Translations under genes and position numbers: made by a program
Shown here: piece by piece, positions 47,119-57,215 of the stretch
Numbering within the stretch: the stretch's first letter is position 1
Layout of the letters: each line of letters begins with the position of its first letter
Notes under the pieces: model-generated
What the model was told of the DNA's origin: nothing
The model's input: only the letters and a program-made list of their open reading frames with translations
The model's database searches: none
Assembly (NCBI RefSeq): GCF_004377485.1
Contig: NZ_SNTY01000025.1
Span: 140,940 to 204,939 of the forward strand
Source: Alkanindiges illinoisensis
Lineage (GTDB): Bacteria; Pseudomonadota; Gammaproteobacteria; Pseudomonadales; Moraxellaceae
Direction: 5' to 3'
Length of the DNA: 64,000 bases

Positions 47119-48498
47119 GTGCCCAGCCGTCCCTTATCCATCCAGCACTTATCCTCGGTGTCCACGCTCTGGAAGCCGTTTTTACTATTTCTGGTGCCGC
47201 TGCTGATTACCAACATCCTGCAATCGCTGTCCGGCACCATTAACACGATTTTTGTGGGTCAGTTGCTGGGCGTTAATGCGGTGGCTGCGGTAGCGGTGTT
47301 TTTTCCCATCCTGTTTTTCCTGCTGTCTTTTGTGATTGGTTTGGCAGCAGGGGCCAGTGTGCTGATTGGTCAGGCATGGGGCGCGCATGACGTCGAGAAA
47401 GTCAAGCAAATTACCGGCAATACACTGGCACTGGTGATGACTCTGGGCATTGTAATTGCCATTATTGGGGCCAGTTTTACTATTCCAGCGCTCAACCTGC
47501 TGGGCGTGCCCGCGGAAATCATGCCTTTGGCGGCTGACTATTCACGCCTGATGCTGCTGGGTAGCCCACTGCTGTTTGTTTTTATTGTCTATACCTCACT
47601 GATGCGTGGCGTGGGTGATTCCATCACACCGATGATTACCATGGTGCTGTCCATTATTGTCGGTCTGATTACTACCCCGGCATTAATCAAGGGCTGGCTG
47701 GGCCTGCCGCAAATGGGTATTCAGGCCCCTGCCATTGCCACCATTGTGGGCTTTTTGGTGGTGCTAACGTATCTGTTTTTTTATATGCGCCATAAGCAGC
47801 ATCCGCTGGCACCCGATGCGCAGTTGATTGCACATATCCGCTTTGACTGGCCCATCACCAAGCTGATTTTACGCCTTGGCCTGCCCACGGCCCTGCAAAT
47901 GGTCACCAGTTCTATTTCTGGCATTGTAATCATTGGGCTGGTGAATCATTACGGCGCACAGGCCACTGCAGCCTATGGGGCCATCAATCAGGTGTTGAGT
48001 TATGTGCAGTTTCCGGCCATGTCCATTGCGATTGCCGGATCGATTTTTGCGGCGCAAGCCATTGGTGCCGGCAAGGATGAGGCGCTAAATTGTGTGACCC
48101 GCACTGCACTGATCATGAATCTGGCCTTTACTGGCGTACTGATCATGCTGGCTTATGTGTTTTCACGGCATCTGATGGCCTTGTTTATTACCGATCCTAG
48201 CGTAATTGAACTGGGTCAGCAACTGCTACACATTGTGCTCTGGAGCATTTTACTGTTTGGTGCAGGCTCGATTTTTGCCGGCATCATGCGGGCCAGTGGA
48301 ACAGTACTGCTGCCCATGCTGATTAGCGTGGGCTGTATTGTGCTGGTTGAACTGCCCTGCGCAGTGCTGTTTAGCCACTGGTACGGCTTGCAGGGCATCT
48401 GGTTTGCCTATGCGCTGGCCTTTACCATGATGTGTGTGATTCAGACCGGTTTTTATCAGTTTGTCTGGAAGAAAAAAACCGTGCAGCGCTTGATTTGA
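47119..48498 (+). CDS. MATE-family efflux transporter
   Basis: A 459-residue multidrug and toxin extrusion exporter with twelve hydrophobic segments in two MatE halves. Characteristic parts are SGTINTIFVGQLLGVNAVAAVAV in the first half, AAGASVLIGQAWGAHD, and the second-half SSISGIVIIGLVNHYGAQATAAYGAINQ. It starts with GTG at 47119. It is a single gene. The substrate is likely to be a cationic drug or metabolite exchanged for sodium or protons. Confidence 0.9.
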   Translation: MPSRPLSIQHLSSVSTLWKPFLLFLVPLLITNILQSLSGTINTIFVGQLLGVNAVAAVAVFFPILFFLLSFVIGLAAGASVLIGQAWGAHDVEKVKQITGNTLALVMTLGIVIAIIGASFTIPALNLLGVPAEIMPLAADYSRLMLLGSPLLFVFIVYTSLMRGVGDSITPMITMVLSIIVGLITTPALIKGWLGLPQMGIQAPAIATIVGFLVVLTYLFFYMRHKQHPLAPDAQLIAHIRFDWPITKLILRLGLPTALQMVTSSISGIVIIGLVNHYGAQATAAYGAINQVLSYVQFPAMSIAIAGSIFAAQAIGAGKDEALNCVTRTALIMNLAFTGVLIMLAYVFSRHLMALFITDPSVIELGQQLLHIVLWSILLFGAGSIFAGIMRASGTVLLPMLISVGCIVLVELPCAVLFSHWYGLQGIWFAYALAFTMMCVIQTGFYQFVWKKKTVQRLI

Positions 48499-48644
48499 CT
48501 GCCGGACTTCCCCATTTAAATTAGAATCCAGACGCTGGAGCCGAGTTTTTTGCGCCTTGTCATGCTGAAAATTTCAACAAAGCAGGACGAAGTGCGCATT
48601 TTCTGGCAAACTAGGCGACTTTATTGCGACCGCCTATTTGTGAT

Positions 48645-49679
48645 ATGAAGTTGCTTCATTTGCATGCCCTGCCTGCCGATATGCAGTTGCCGCCCACGGC
48701 AATTACCATTGGCAACTTTGATGGTGTCCATCTGGGACATCAGGCAATGCTGCACACGCTAAAACAGCGCGCGCAGGCGGATGGTCTCAAAACACTGGTG
48801 ATGCTATTTGAACCGCAGCCGCTGGAATTTTTCAAGGGCAGCGATGCCCCGCCCCGCATTACCTCCTCGCGTGAAAAAATTGAACTGCTGCGTGCTCAGG
48901 GCATTGACTATGTGCTGATTGCCCGCTTTGATCAGGCCTTTCGCTCGCTCACTGCGCGCCAGTTTGCCGACCTGCTGAAATTCCAGCTGAATGGCAAGGC
49001 ACTGGTCTTGGGTGATGATTTCCGCTTTGGTTGTGACCGTGCTGGTGACAGTGACTTTTTGCGTGCTTATGGTTTTCCCATTGATAATCTGGAAACTGTA
49101 CTGGTGCATGGCGAACGGGTCAGTTCTACCCGCATCCGCAACTGCCTGTTACAGGGTGATTTCAAGGCCGCAGCACAACTGCTGGGTCGGCCGTATAGCA
49201 TTACCGGGCGAATTCAATATGGCGACCAGATTGGCCGTACCATTGATTTTCCCACGATTAATGTGGCGCTTAAACGCCTGACCCCTTGCCTGCATGGCAT
49301 TTATGTGGCTGATGTGCAAACCATCTATGAGCCGTCGTTACCAGAACGGGTGGCACAGCAAAACCATGGCCAGCCATCAGGTTTAAATGGCATTGCCGGC
49401 TACCAGCCCAACAGTATTCTGGGTGCGGCGCATGTGGGTACGCGGCCTGCCATTGCACAGGAAAAACCGGAATGGCGGCTGGAAGTACATTTCCCGGATT
49501 TAAGCGCCAACCTGTATGGCCTGCTGGTGCGGGTGACGTTTTTGCATTATTTGCATGGTGAAAAAAATTATTCCTCACTGGAAGCGCTCAAGGCTGGCAT
49601 TTTGCAGGACGTCAATGACGTGCGTGCCTTTCGCCAGCACTATTCTGACAGTGACGCTTTAAGTTTTCTGACGCTTTGA
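48645..49679 (+). CDS. ribF: Bifunctional riboflavin kinase / FAD synthetase
   Basis: Makes FMN then FAD from riboflavin. The 344-residue form starts at ATG 48645; a TTG seven codons upstream is less likely. The FAD-synthetase half has TIGNFDGVHLGHQAML, EPQPLEFF and SSTRIRNCLLQGDFKAA. The kinase half starts ITGRIQYGDQIGRTIDFPTINV. It is longer than E. coli (313) because of an insert in the kinase part (about residues 230-262). It heads the ribF-ileS-lspA-fkpB cluster. Confidence 0.95.
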   Translation: MKLLHLHALPADMQLPPTAITIGNFDGVHLGHQAMLHTLKQRAQADGLKTLVMLFEPQPLEFFKGSDAPPRITSSREKIELLRAQGIDYVLIARFDQAFRSLTARQFADLLKFQLNGKALVLGDDFRFGCDRAGDSDFLRAYGFPIDNLETVLVHGERVSSTRIRNCLLQGDFKAAAQLLGRPYSITGRIQYGDQIGRTIDFPTINVALKRLTPCLHGIYVADVQTIYEPSLPERVAQQNHGQPSGLNGIAGYQPNSILGAAHVGTRPAIAQEKPEWRLEVHFPDLSANLYGLLVRVTFLHYLHGEKNYSSLEALKAGILQDVNDVRAFRQHYSDSDALSFLTL

Positions 49680-49749
49680 ATTTTCTGATAATTTAACCTG
49701 TTTTCATTGCCAGTGGGTCGTCCTGCTGGCCTAAAGGATGATGTGACTG

Positions 49750-52611
49750 ATGACCAACCCGACTAAAGACAGCAGCCAGACGACTGAAGGGGTCGATTAT
49801 AAAAGCACCCTGAATCTGCCAGACACTGCCTTTGCCATGAAGGCCAATCTGGCTACCCGTGAAGCCCAGTGGCTGGGTGAATGGCAGGCTGATGGCCTGT
49901 ACCAGCACATTCGTGCAGCACGTGCTGGTCAAACCAAATATATCCTGCATGATGGCCCGCCGTATGCCAATGGTTCTATTCATTTGGGTCATGCCGTAAA
50001 TAAGGTACTCAAAGACATTATTGTCAAAAGTCGCATCTTGTCCGGTTTTGATGCGCCGTATGTCCCCGGCTGGGATTGTCATGGTTTGCCCATTGAACTT
50101 AAAGTTGAAGAAAAAGTAGGCAAGGTTGGCGACAAAGTAGATGCCAGAACCTTTCGCAAGCTCTGCCGCGACTATGCTGCCAGTCAGGTGGCGATCCAGC
50201 GCAAGGACTTTGAACGTCTGGGTGTGCTGGGTGACTGGGATAATCCGTACCTGACCATGAATTTTAAACAGGAAGCCGACATTGTCCGTGCCCTGGGCAA
50301 GATTGTTGCAGCAGGGCATGTTCAGGCTGGTTTAAAGCCGGTGAACTGGTGTCTGGACTGTGGTTCTGCACTGGCTGAAGCCGAAGTCGAATATGAAAAT
50401 AAAAAATCCGATGCCATTGATGTCGGCTTTGGCGTGGTGGATCTGGCCGATTTAAGCCAGCGCGTCGGGGTTACGGTTGATGTACCGACAGATATCGTCA
50501 TCTGGACGACAACACCGTGGACACTGCCTGCCAATCAGGCCGTCGCGCTGCATCCAGATATTGACTATCAACTGGTTAAAGTCACCCATGACACTGGTGA
50601 ACAAGCCCTCATTCTGGCTAGCGAACTGGTGGCCTCAGCTTGTGAACGCTACAAACTGGGCTTTTCATCAAATCAGCCGCAAGTACTGGCTGAATTTAAA
50701 GGCGCTGTACTGGAAAAACTGCTGCTACAGCATCCATTAATTGCCGAGCGTCAGGTGCCGGTCATTCTGGGTGAGCATGTCACTGCTGCCAGTGGTACGG
50801 GTGCCGTGCATACTGCACCCGGTCATGGTGTAGACGACTACAAGGTGGGCCTGCAATACAATCTGGCAGTGGATAATCCGGTTGGCAGTAACGGGGTGTA
50901 TTTACCCACTGCACCGATTTTTGCCGGACAGCATATTTATAAAGCCAATCCGCAAATCATTGATAACCTGAAAACCATGGGCAAGCTGATGGCACACCAG
51001 CCCATCCAGCACAGCTATCCGCATTGCTGGCGCCACAAAACACCAATTATTTTCCGCGCCACACCGCAATGGTTTATTAGCATGGAGCAGCGCGGTCTGC
51101 GTGAGCAAGCCATGGCAGCCATTCAGGATGTGCAATGGATTCCCGACTGGGGCAAGAACCGCATTGAAGCCATGGTGGATGGCCGCCCGGACTGGTGTAT
51201 TTCACGCCAGCGTACCTGGGGCGTACCCATTCCATTTTTTGTGCATAAAGACACCAATGAACTGCATCCGCGCACCATTGAACTGATTGAACAGGTTGCC
51301 CAGTTGATTGAAAAAGACGGCATTGACGCTTGGTTTGAACTGGACAAAACCACACTGCTGGGTAGTGACAGCGATCAATATAATGCCATTAAGGACACGC
51401 TGGATGTCTGGTTTGATTCTGGCACCACGCATTATGCCGTGCTGGAGCAGCGTGCTGATTTACAGGCACCCGCCGACCTGTATCTGGAAGGTTCTGACCA
51501 GCATCGTGGCTGGTTTCAGTCGTCCCTGCTCACTTCTATTGCCATTAACCAGCGTGCGCCGTTTAAAAATGTGCTGACGCATGGCTTTACTGTCGATGAA
51601 AACGGCCGCAAGCTGTCCAAATCGCTGGGTAACTACATTCCGCTGGAAGACATCATCAAGCAACTGGGCGCCGATGGTCTGCGCCTGTACGTGGCATCTA
51701 GTGATTACCGCTATGAAATTGCCGCCAGCAAGGAAATCTTTAACCGGGTCAGCGACAGCTATCGCCGCATTCGTAATACCTTGCGCTTTTTGCTGGCCAA
51801 CCTGAACGGCTTTAAACCGAGCACTGATCTGGTGCCTATGGATCAATTAATTGCACTGGATCAATATATTATCCAGCGCGCCAGTGAGGTGCAAAACAGC
51901 ATTATTGCCGCCTATAACGACATGAACTTCCATGTGGTGTGCAGCCAGCTGACTGGATTCTGTATTAATGATCTGGGCGGTTTTTATCTGGATATCATCA
52001 AAGATCGCCAGTACACCACCAAAACCGACTCCCATGCACGTCGCTCGGCACAAACTGCGCTGTATCATCTGGTGCAGGCTTTTGTGCGCTGGATGAGTCC
52101 AATCCTGAGCTTTACTGCACAGGAAGCCTGGCCACTGATTCCAGAACAATCGGAAAAATATGTGTTTACTGCCGAATGGTATGACTTGCCACAAGCCACC
52201 GGGGCCAATTTGATTAGTTCCGAGAACTGGCAGGCACTGCTGAGTGTGAAATCAGCGGTCAACAAGCAAATTGAAGCAGCACGCAACGCCAAGCTGGTAG
52301 GCAGTAATTTATCGGCTCAGGTAGACCTATGGGCGGATGACACGCTATACCCCATCCTTAACCAGCTGGGCAATGAGCTGCGCTTTGTATTAATTACCAG
52401 TCAGGTGAACCTACATTCATTTGATAAAAATCAGGGCGAGGCCACCGAGGTCGAAGGCTTACACGTTAAAATTTCTCCAGCAGCAGGCACCAAGTGCGCG
52501 CGCTGCTGGCATGTGCTACCGGATGTCGGCAGTCACGCCGAGCATTCTACCATTTGCGGACGCTGCATTATCAATGTGGCCGGTCAGGGTGAGGAGCGCC
52601 AATATGCCTAA
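49750..52611 (+). CDS. ileS: Isoleucine-tRNA ligase
   Basis: Class I synthetase charging tRNA-Ile, with editing activity. Length 953 residues (E. coli 938). HIGH motif is in [14 protein letters not shown] and KMSKS in [11 protein letters not shown]. The editing region contains [18 protein letters not shown] and [15 protein letters not shown]. The C-terminal zinc finger has [11 protein letters not shown], then CGRCI. This is the bacterial type of IleS; the family's eukaryote-like, mupirocin-resistant type has a different C-terminus. It overlaps lspA by eight bases. Confidence 0.97.
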   Translation: MTNPTKDSSQTTEGVDYKSTLNLPDTAFAMKANLATREAQWLGEWQADGLYQHIRAARAGQTKYILHDGPPYANGSIHLGHAVNKVLKDIIVKSRILSGFDAPYVPGWDCHGLPIELKVEEKVGKVGDKVDARTFRKLCRDYAASQVAIQRKDFERLGVLGDWDNPYLTMNFKQEADIVRALGKIVAAGHVQAGLKPVNWCLDCGSALAEAEVEYENKKSDAIDVGFGVVDLADLSQRVGVTVDVPTDIVIWTTTPWTLPANQAVALHPDIDYQLVKVTHDTGEQALILASELVASACERYKLGFSSNQPQVLAEFKGAVLEKLLLQHPLIAERQVPVILGEHVTAASGTGAVHTAPGHGVDDYKVGLQYNLAVDNPVGSNGVYLPTAPIFAGQHIYKANPQIIDNLKTMGKLMAHQPIQHSYPHCWRHKTPIIFRATPQWFISMEQRGLREQAMAAIQDVQWIPDWGKNRIEAMVDGRPDWCISRQRTWGVPIPFFVHKDTNELHPRTIELIEQVAQLIEKDGIDAWFELDKTTLLGSDSDQYNAIKDTLDVWFDSGTTHYAVLEQRADLQAPADLYLEGSDQHRGWFQSSLLTSIAINQRAPFKNVLTHGFTVDENGRKLSKSLGNYIPLEDIIKQLGADGLRLYVASSDYRYEIAASKEIFNRVSDSYRRIRNTLRFLLANLNGFKPSTDLVPMDQLIALDQYIIQRASEVQNSIIAAYNDMNFHVVCSQLTGFCINDLGGFYLDIIKDRQYTTKTDSHARRSAQTALYHLVQAFVRWMSPILSFTAQEAWPLIPEQSEKYVFTAEWYDLPQATGANLISSENWQALLSVKSAVNKQIEAARNAKLVGSNLSAQVDLWADDTLYPILNQLGNELRFVLITSQVNLHSFDKNQGEATEVEGLHVKISPAAGTKCARCWHVLPDVGSHAEHSTICGRCIINVAGQGEERQYA

Positions 52612-53170
52612 TCACCAGTCTACTGCTCATCCATTCCGCTTGCACAACCTGTGGTGGCTATTGCTGGCAGTGGTGTCCATTGTGCTGGACCAGTACACCA
52701 AGCATCTGGCCAGTACCCAGCTCACGTTTGCCGAACCGGTGCCGGTATTGCCTTTTTTAAACTGGACATTGCTGCATAACTATGGCGCCGCATTTAGTTT
52801 CCTGTCAGATGCCGGGGGCTGGCAGCGTTATTTCTTCACTGGGCTGGCCGCACTGGTATCCATTGCATTTACCATCTGGCTCATGCGCATGCCCACCCGG
52901 CTAAAAGTGCTGCCACTGGCAATTGCCCTGATTCTGGGCGGCGCACTGGGCAACCTGATTGACCGGGTTACCTTGGGCTACGTGGTGGATTTTATCCATG
53001 TGTATTACCAGAACCATCATTTCCCGGCGTTTAATATTGCCGACAGTTCCATCACACTGGGCACCATCCTGCTGATTATCGATACGTTTTTTCTGGAAAA
53101 GTACCGGATTCAACAGGCAACAGCACAAGCTGCATCCCATAACGCTGAAACGCCTAAGGTTCAGGAGTAA
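52604..53170 (+). CDS. lspA: Lipoprotein signal peptidase (signal peptidase II)
   Basis: Aspartyl membrane protease removing signal peptides from prolipoproteins. The start at ATG 52604 overlaps the end of ileS and is preceded by GAGGAG at 52591-52596; an earlier open frame begins inside ileS. The 188 residues have four membrane helices. Conserved parts are [19 protein letters not shown], and the catalytic aspartates in [17 protein letters not shown] and FNIADSSI. C-terminal extension is poorly conserved. Confidence 0.95.
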   Translation: MPNHQSTAHPFRLHNLWWLLLAVVSIVLDQYTKHLASTQLTFAEPVPVLPFLNWTLLHNYGAAFSFLSDAGGWQRYFFTGLAALVSIAFTIWLMRMPTRLKVLPLAIALILGGALGNLIDRVTLGYVVDFIHVYYQNHHFPAFNIADSSITLGTILLIIDTFFLEKYRIQQATAQAASHNAETPKVQE

Positions 53171-53173
53171 CGC

Positions 53174-53707
53174 ATGACTGATTCACATAATCCTGCTGGC
53201 ACCTCGCAGTTTGTTAATCCCAATGAAGATACCCGGATTGGTGAAGGCAGCAAGGTTGAATTACATTTTTCAGTGGCGCTGGAAAATGGCATTGAGCTGG
53301 ACAATACCCGGATTCGAACCGAACCCGTGAGCCTGACCATTGGCGATGGCAATTTGCTGCCCGGTTTTGAAAATGCGCTACTGGGCCTGCGTGCAGGCGA
53401 CCGCCGTACGGTGCACCTGCCGCCGGAAGATGCCTTTGGGCCGTGGAACCCGGACAATGTGCAGACCTTTGATACCGTTAAGTTTGTCGAGCGTCCGCAA
53501 GTGGATCAAATGATTGAATTTGAGGACAAAAGCAAGTCTACCCTGCCCGGCGTGGTGAAATCAGTCAATGATGACATCACTGAAATTGACTTTAACCATC
53601 CACTCGCGGGTCGCAATGTAGTATTTGAAGTGGAAATCATTCGGGTCACGCCAGCAGGTCAATCCGGCTTATCCATTTTGTCCAGCAATGCCAGCAAACC
53701 TTCCTAA
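53174..53707 (+). CDS. fkpB: FKBP-type peptidyl-prolyl isomerase (SlpA/FkpB)
   Basis: A 177-residue FKBP-type isomerase of the SlyD/SlpA group, three bases after lspA with AGGAG before the start. The FKBP fold is seen in VELHFSVALENGIELDNTR, IGDGNLLPGFENALLGLRAGD and HPLAGRNVVFEVEII. The insert-in-flap domain lies between (about 85-130). It lacks the histidine-rich tail of SlyD, supporting FkpB. E. coli FkpB has 149 residues. ispH, which usually follows in E. coli, is not here. Confidence 0.9.
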   Translation: MTDSHNPAGTSQFVNPNEDTRIGEGSKVELHFSVALENGIELDNTRIRTEPVSLTIGDGNLLPGFENALLGLRAGDRRTVHLPPEDAFGPWNPDNVQTFDTVKFVERPQVDQMIEFEDKSKSTLPGVVKSVNDDITEIDFNHPLAGRNVVFEVEIIRVTPAGQSGLSILSSNASKPS

Positions 53708-53757
53708 GCCGTGCAGGCCATCTAGGGCAAAAACGCATTTTTTGCCCTGATAAACAA

Positions 53758-53790
53758 ACACCCCGGCAATCATAGCGGGGTGTTTTTTTA
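53758..53790. terminator. Terminator after fkpB
   Basis: ACACCCCG (53758-53765) pairs with CGGGGTGT (53776-53783), followed by seven T residues. It can also serve the convergent outer-membrane gene. A second hairpin, AGGGCAAAAA/TTTTTGCCCT, lies at 53724-53748. Confidence 0.9.
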
Positions 53791-53807
53791 TTACTGGTTT
53801 ATTTACT

Positions 53808-54977
53808 TTAAAAATAATAACCAATCGAAATATATAGCAGCTTTTTCCAGTCGGCATCGGCGCTGCCCTGCGCATAGCTGTTGGCATTGCCACCCACCAT
53901 GGCGTCATTTTTGCCAATCATGTATTCAGCAAAAATTCCCATTGGCCCATAATTAAAGCCTATACCGGAAATCAGCCGCTGTGACGTGGCAAAACCTTTT
54001 GCCTGCTTGTCCATCACGCTATAGTTTAAATAGGGCTTGATATTACTGAATTTGCCATACGGCTTGGCAAAACTATAGGACAGCTCGGCACTATAAAAAT
54101 CATAGTCATTGGCCAGATTGTAGCTATAGTCAAAAGCACCAAATGTGCTGATGTTCGGCAGTTTCATATCCTGATTGTCCAGACGATGCTGCCCGGCCAC
54201 CAGTGTGGTATTCCACTGTTTCCAGTTGCTACTGCTAAACACATTCCAGGCATTACGATCACCCGACTGGCCATTTTGCTGGTTTTCCAAGGTTGAATGC
54301 CAGTACGATGCGCCTACGGTATAATTAAGCTGCGCATTTTGCTTAAACTGATGGCTTACCCGTCCAATCAGCATGTTTTTTTCTTCAATATTGGTGCCGT
54401 TGGCAAGGTCATTAGCCTGGGCCAGATTGGCGCTAAAACGGCTGGCATCATTGCTTTGGCCAATATAATTACCGCCGTCCTGCGGGTAAAAACCCAATGA
54501 TAACTCGTTATTAGGAGTCTTGTACTGGTATTTGATGCCCGGATTATGCGTGTCTTCCAGCCCCAGATTATAAGCCGTACCTTCGTAATAGGTACTGCCC
54601 CAATACTGACCCGGGCCAAAAGGAACTGGCATCATGCCAATGCTTAATTGCTGCTGCGGATCAAGCTGATAGCCCACCCATGCATCCACCAGCATGCTCA
54701 GGTCACACAGTTCTTCTGTGCGGTAGCAGCGATAATCCGCATAGGCCAGCCAGGTAGGCGAGCGGTAATTAATCACCAGCTTGCTATCGGCAAACTCCAG
54801 CTTGCTTTTGTCCGTCTGGGCAAAATCCTGATACTGGTATTTGGTACGAATTGCCCCACCAATCTCCAGCTTGCCCGGCCCATCGATTGGCACCTCAACT
54901 GCATGCCCAGCCTGACTGACCAGCCACAGCGGTAAACAGGCCAACAGCGAAGTTACACTTTGCTTTTGCTTCACCAC
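53808..54977 (-). CDS. Outer-membrane beta-barrel protein (porin-like)
   Basis: A 389-residue exported protein with a signal peptide (about 1-26, ending AGHAV). The mature part alternates polar and aromatic residues, as in beta strands (ADYRCYRTEELC, LIGRVSHQFKQNAQLNYTVGASYW). It ends in KLLYISIGYYF with a C-terminal phenylalanine, the signal for outer-membrane insertion by BAM. Two cysteines near residues 83 and 90 may form a disulfide. The family (short-chain amide or phosphate porin, or another) cannot be assigned. A terminator follows. Confidence 0.75.
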   Translation of the reverse strand: MVKQKQSVTSLLACLPLWLVSQAGHAVEVPIDGPGKLEIGGAIRTKYQYQDFAQTDKSKLEFADSKLVINYRSPTWLAYADYRCYRTEELCDLSMLVDAWVGYQLDPQQQLSIGMMPVPFGPGQYWGSTYYEGTAYNLGLEDTHNPGIKYQYKTPNNELSLGFYPQDGGNYIGQSNDASRFSANLAQANDLANGTNIEEKNMLIGRVSHQFKQNAQLNYTVGASYWHSTLENQQNGQSGDRNAWNVFSSSNWKQWNTTLVAGQHRLDNQDMKLPNISTFGAFDYSYNLANDYDFYSAELSYSFAKPYGKFSNIKPYLNYSVMDKQAKGFATSQRLISGIGFNYGPMGIFAEYMIGKNDAMVGGNANSYAQGSADADWKKLLYISIGYYF

Positions 54978-55044
54978 ACACCTATCGCGTTAATGGCCGC
55001 AACAGGTCAGATCATGACTCTTGTACGGCATCAGAATTGGCAAT

Positions 55045-55074
55045 AAAAAAGGCTTAGAATTTTGTTCCAAGCCT
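55045..55074 (-). terminator. Terminator after the HSL-type hydrolase gene
   Basis: On the minus strand AGGCTTGGAA pairs with TTCTAAGCCT (one G-T pair) around CAAAA, followed by a T run. It lies about 110 bases past the stop codon at 55181. Confidence 0.75.
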
Positions 55075-55180
55075 GATTTTAAAGCGCGCAATGATACGCA
55101 AAGTACAGCAGGTAACCTAGTTGAATAGCTTAGACTTTAGTCTAACCAACCCTGACCTGTCAGTCATTTTAACTTGAGAA

Positions 55181-56275
55181 TCAGGCAGGCAAACTGTCCA
55201 GGAATACGCGGAAATCCTGTGCAATTCGAATAGTGGTTTGCTTGGCCGAAGGATTCAAATAGGTCAGGTTAATAAAGCCATGGCCATGACTTTCTACCTG
55301 ATCCAGAATTACCCGGTTGCCCAGTTCACGCATGCGATGTGCATAGGCTTCGCCTTCATCACATAGCACATCATAGGCAGCACTCACCACTAGTGCTGGC
55401 GGCAGATTGGTCATTTCTCCCAGCATTGGCGTCACCAGTGGGTCCTGTAGCGTCAAGTCACTTAGTCCCACATAGGCGTAGTTGGCTTCTTCAATATCCA
55501 GATCACTTAAGAACAAGCCTTGGGTAAAGGTTTTGCGGGACTGATATTCATTCACCAGATCAACCACCGGATAAAACAATAGCTGGGCGGCAGGTGCATC
55601 AGATGTTCCTTTGGTTTGCTGGCTCACCACTGCAGACAGGTTACCGCCAGCACTATCACCGCCCACACAAATACGAGCCGGATCAGCGCCTAGCTCAGCC
55701 GCATGGGCTTTGGCCCATTTTAATGCTGCAATGCAATCATCCAAAGCTGCTGGTGCCGGATATTCCGGAGCCAGACGGTAATCAATGCTCAGCACCTGCA
55801 TGCGGCCATGGTGGCACAGCAAGCGGCAGGCTTCGTCATGGGTATCCAGATCACCCACCACAAAACCACCACCATGATAAAACACCAGCAATGGTGCGCC
55901 CTGATGCTGTTCAGGCAGATAATGGCGTACATTTAACTTGCTAGCAGGCCCGTCAATCTGGAAATTCTTAACCTGAGCCACGTCTGTGGGCTTTCCGGCA
56001 ATCGATAGCATTTCACGGCGAAAATGGCGACGGCTCTTTACTGCATCGCGTGTCACCAGACTGCCACCACCTTCCAGCTGACGGAATGCCAGCAACAGGC
56101 GAATGTGCGGATCAAGACCCGCATACTCATACTGATAACCCATCAAGCGGGCCAGACGCAACTGCATAGGCGCTGGCAGATGCGCCAATAAGCGTGCTGC
56201 ATCGCCACGGGCCTTGCCACCTGCATTAGAAACCTGCTTGGAAACTTGGCGACGAATTGTTTTTACGATAGACAT
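55181..56275 (-). CDS. Alpha/beta-hydrolase of the HSL/lipase type
   Basis: A 364-residue ester hydrolase. The oxyanion motif is HGGG at 134-137 (VFYHGGGFVVGD), the nucleophile Ser208 in CVGGDSAGGNLSAVVS, and the histidine in VESHGHGFINLTY near the end. About 100 residues before the core are helical. ATG 56275 is chosen because AGGA lies seven bases upstream; ATG 56278 is also possible. The palindrome at 56340-56355 links it to the SDR gene at 36322. The likely substrate is an acyl or triacylglycerol ester. Confidence 0.88.
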   Translation of the reverse strand: MSIVKTIRRQVSKQVSNAGGKARGDAARLLAHLPAPMQLRLARLMGYQYEYAGLDPHIRLLLAFRQLEGGGSLVTRDAVKSRRHFRREMLSIAGKPTDVAQVKNFQIDGPASKLNVRHYLPEQHQGAPLLVFYHGGGFVVGDLDTHDEACRLLCHHGRMQVLSIDYRLAPEYPAPAALDDCIAALKWAKAHAAELGADPARICVGGDSAGGNLSAVVSQQTKGTSDAPAAQLLFYPVVDLVNEYQSRKTFTQGLFLSDLDIEEANYAYVGLSDLTLQDPLVTPMLGEMTNLPPALVVSAAYDVLCDEGEAYAHRMRELGNRVILDQVESHGHGFINLTYLNPSAKQTTIRIAQDFRVFLDSLPA

Positions 56276-56339
56276 CATTGTTTCCTGAAACGTCAACTGC
56301 CGTTATATTGAACTGCCGAGTTTAGTTTGACAAGATTTA

Positions 56340-56355
56340 GACAATAAATATTGTC
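56340..56355. promoter_or_regulatory. Palindromic operator before the HSL-type hydrolase gene
   Basis: GACAATA-AA-TATTGTC is a perfect 7-bp inverted repeat with a two-base spacer, 65 bases before the chosen start. The core is the same as that of the 37234-37253 element, with only the spacer and outer flanks different. Confidence 0.75.
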
Positions 56356-56366
56356 AGTTTTTCTTA

Positions 56367-56403
56367 TAAAAAAACCGCAGTTCCAGTGAGAACTACGGTT
56401 TTT
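56367..56403 (-). terminator. Terminator of the dapA-bamC-purC operon
   Basis: AAAACCGCAGTTC pairs with GAACTACGGTTTT (one mismatch), followed by a T run on the minus strand. It is about 60 bases past the purC stop. Confidence 0.8.
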
Positions 56404-56462
56404 AGCACTTAAACAACTCAGGACATTTTCATTGCCAAGACACAATGCTGAGCAAAACACAC

Positions 56463-57185
56463 TTAGTCAATATCGCTTAAATCCACACCCAGACGCAGGG
56501 ACACTTCTTCATACGCTTCAACCACACCGCCAAGACCCTGACGGAAACGGTCTTTATCCAGCTTTTTCTTGGTGTCCTTGTCCCACAGCCGGCAACCATC
56601 CGGTGAAAATTCATCACCCAGAATCACGCGGTCATGGAACACACCAAATTCCAGCTTGAAGTCCACCAGCAGCATGTTACCAGCATCAAACAGCTTGCTT
56701 AGCACTTCATTTACCTGATAGGTGAGTGCCTTCATCTGCTTTAACTGGTCTTCCGTGGCCCAGCCCATGGTCACTGACAGTGACTCATTCACCATCGGAT
56801 CACCCAGCGCATCATCCTTGTAGAACAGCTCAAAGGTAGGCGGGGTCAGTGCTGTCCCTTCTTCAATACCCAAACGGCGGCACAGGCTGCCTGCTGCATA
56901 ATTACGGATAACACATTCAACCGGAATCATTTTTAAGCGCTTGACCAGCACTTCATTGCTGGATAACAGTTTCTCAAAATGGGTTTCAATTCCTGCTTCC
57001 TGCAACTTTTGCATGATAAATGCATTGAAGCGGTTGTTGACCTTGCCCTTACGCGCCAGTTGCTCCACTTTTTTACCGTCAAAGGCAGAGGTATCGTCAC
57101 GAAACACCAGAATTAAATGATCAGCATCTTCGGTTTCATAAACTGATTTTGCTTTACCCGTATAAAGTAAGGATTGCTTTTCCAT
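56463..57185 (-). CDS. purC: Phosphoribosylaminoimidazole-succinocarboxamide synthase
   Basis: Joins aspartate to CAIR in purine synthesis (SAICAR synthetase). Length 240 residues (E. coli 237). Family blocks are [42 protein letters not shown], and [11 protein letters not shown]. It follows bamC by 30 bases, as in E. coli. Confidence 0.97.
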   Translation of the reverse strand: MEKQSLLYTGKAKSVYETEDADHLILVFRDDTSAFDGKKVEQLARKGKVNNRFNAFIMQKLQEAGIETHFEKLLSSNEVLVKRLKMIPVECVIRNYAAGSLCRRLGIEEGTALTPPTFELFYKDDALGDPMVNESLSVTMGWATEDQLKQMKALTYQVNEVLSKLFDAGNMLLVDFKLEFGVFHDRVILGDEFSPDGCRLWDKDTKKKLDKDRFRQGLGGVVEAYEEVSLRLGVDLSDID

Positions 57186-57215
57186 TACAGGACCTTTTTA
57201 AAAGAGATTACCGCG

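Noticed and set aside
48499..48644. FMN riboswitch before ribF
   Set aside because: The conserved RFN element sequences are not found; in proteobacteria it is usually before ribB.
49693..50319. 208-codon minus-strand frame
   Set aside because: Antisense to the highly conserved ileS start.
52421..52603. Longer start for lspA
   Set aside because: This would lie wholly inside ileS; GAGGAG and the family N-terminus support ATG 52604.
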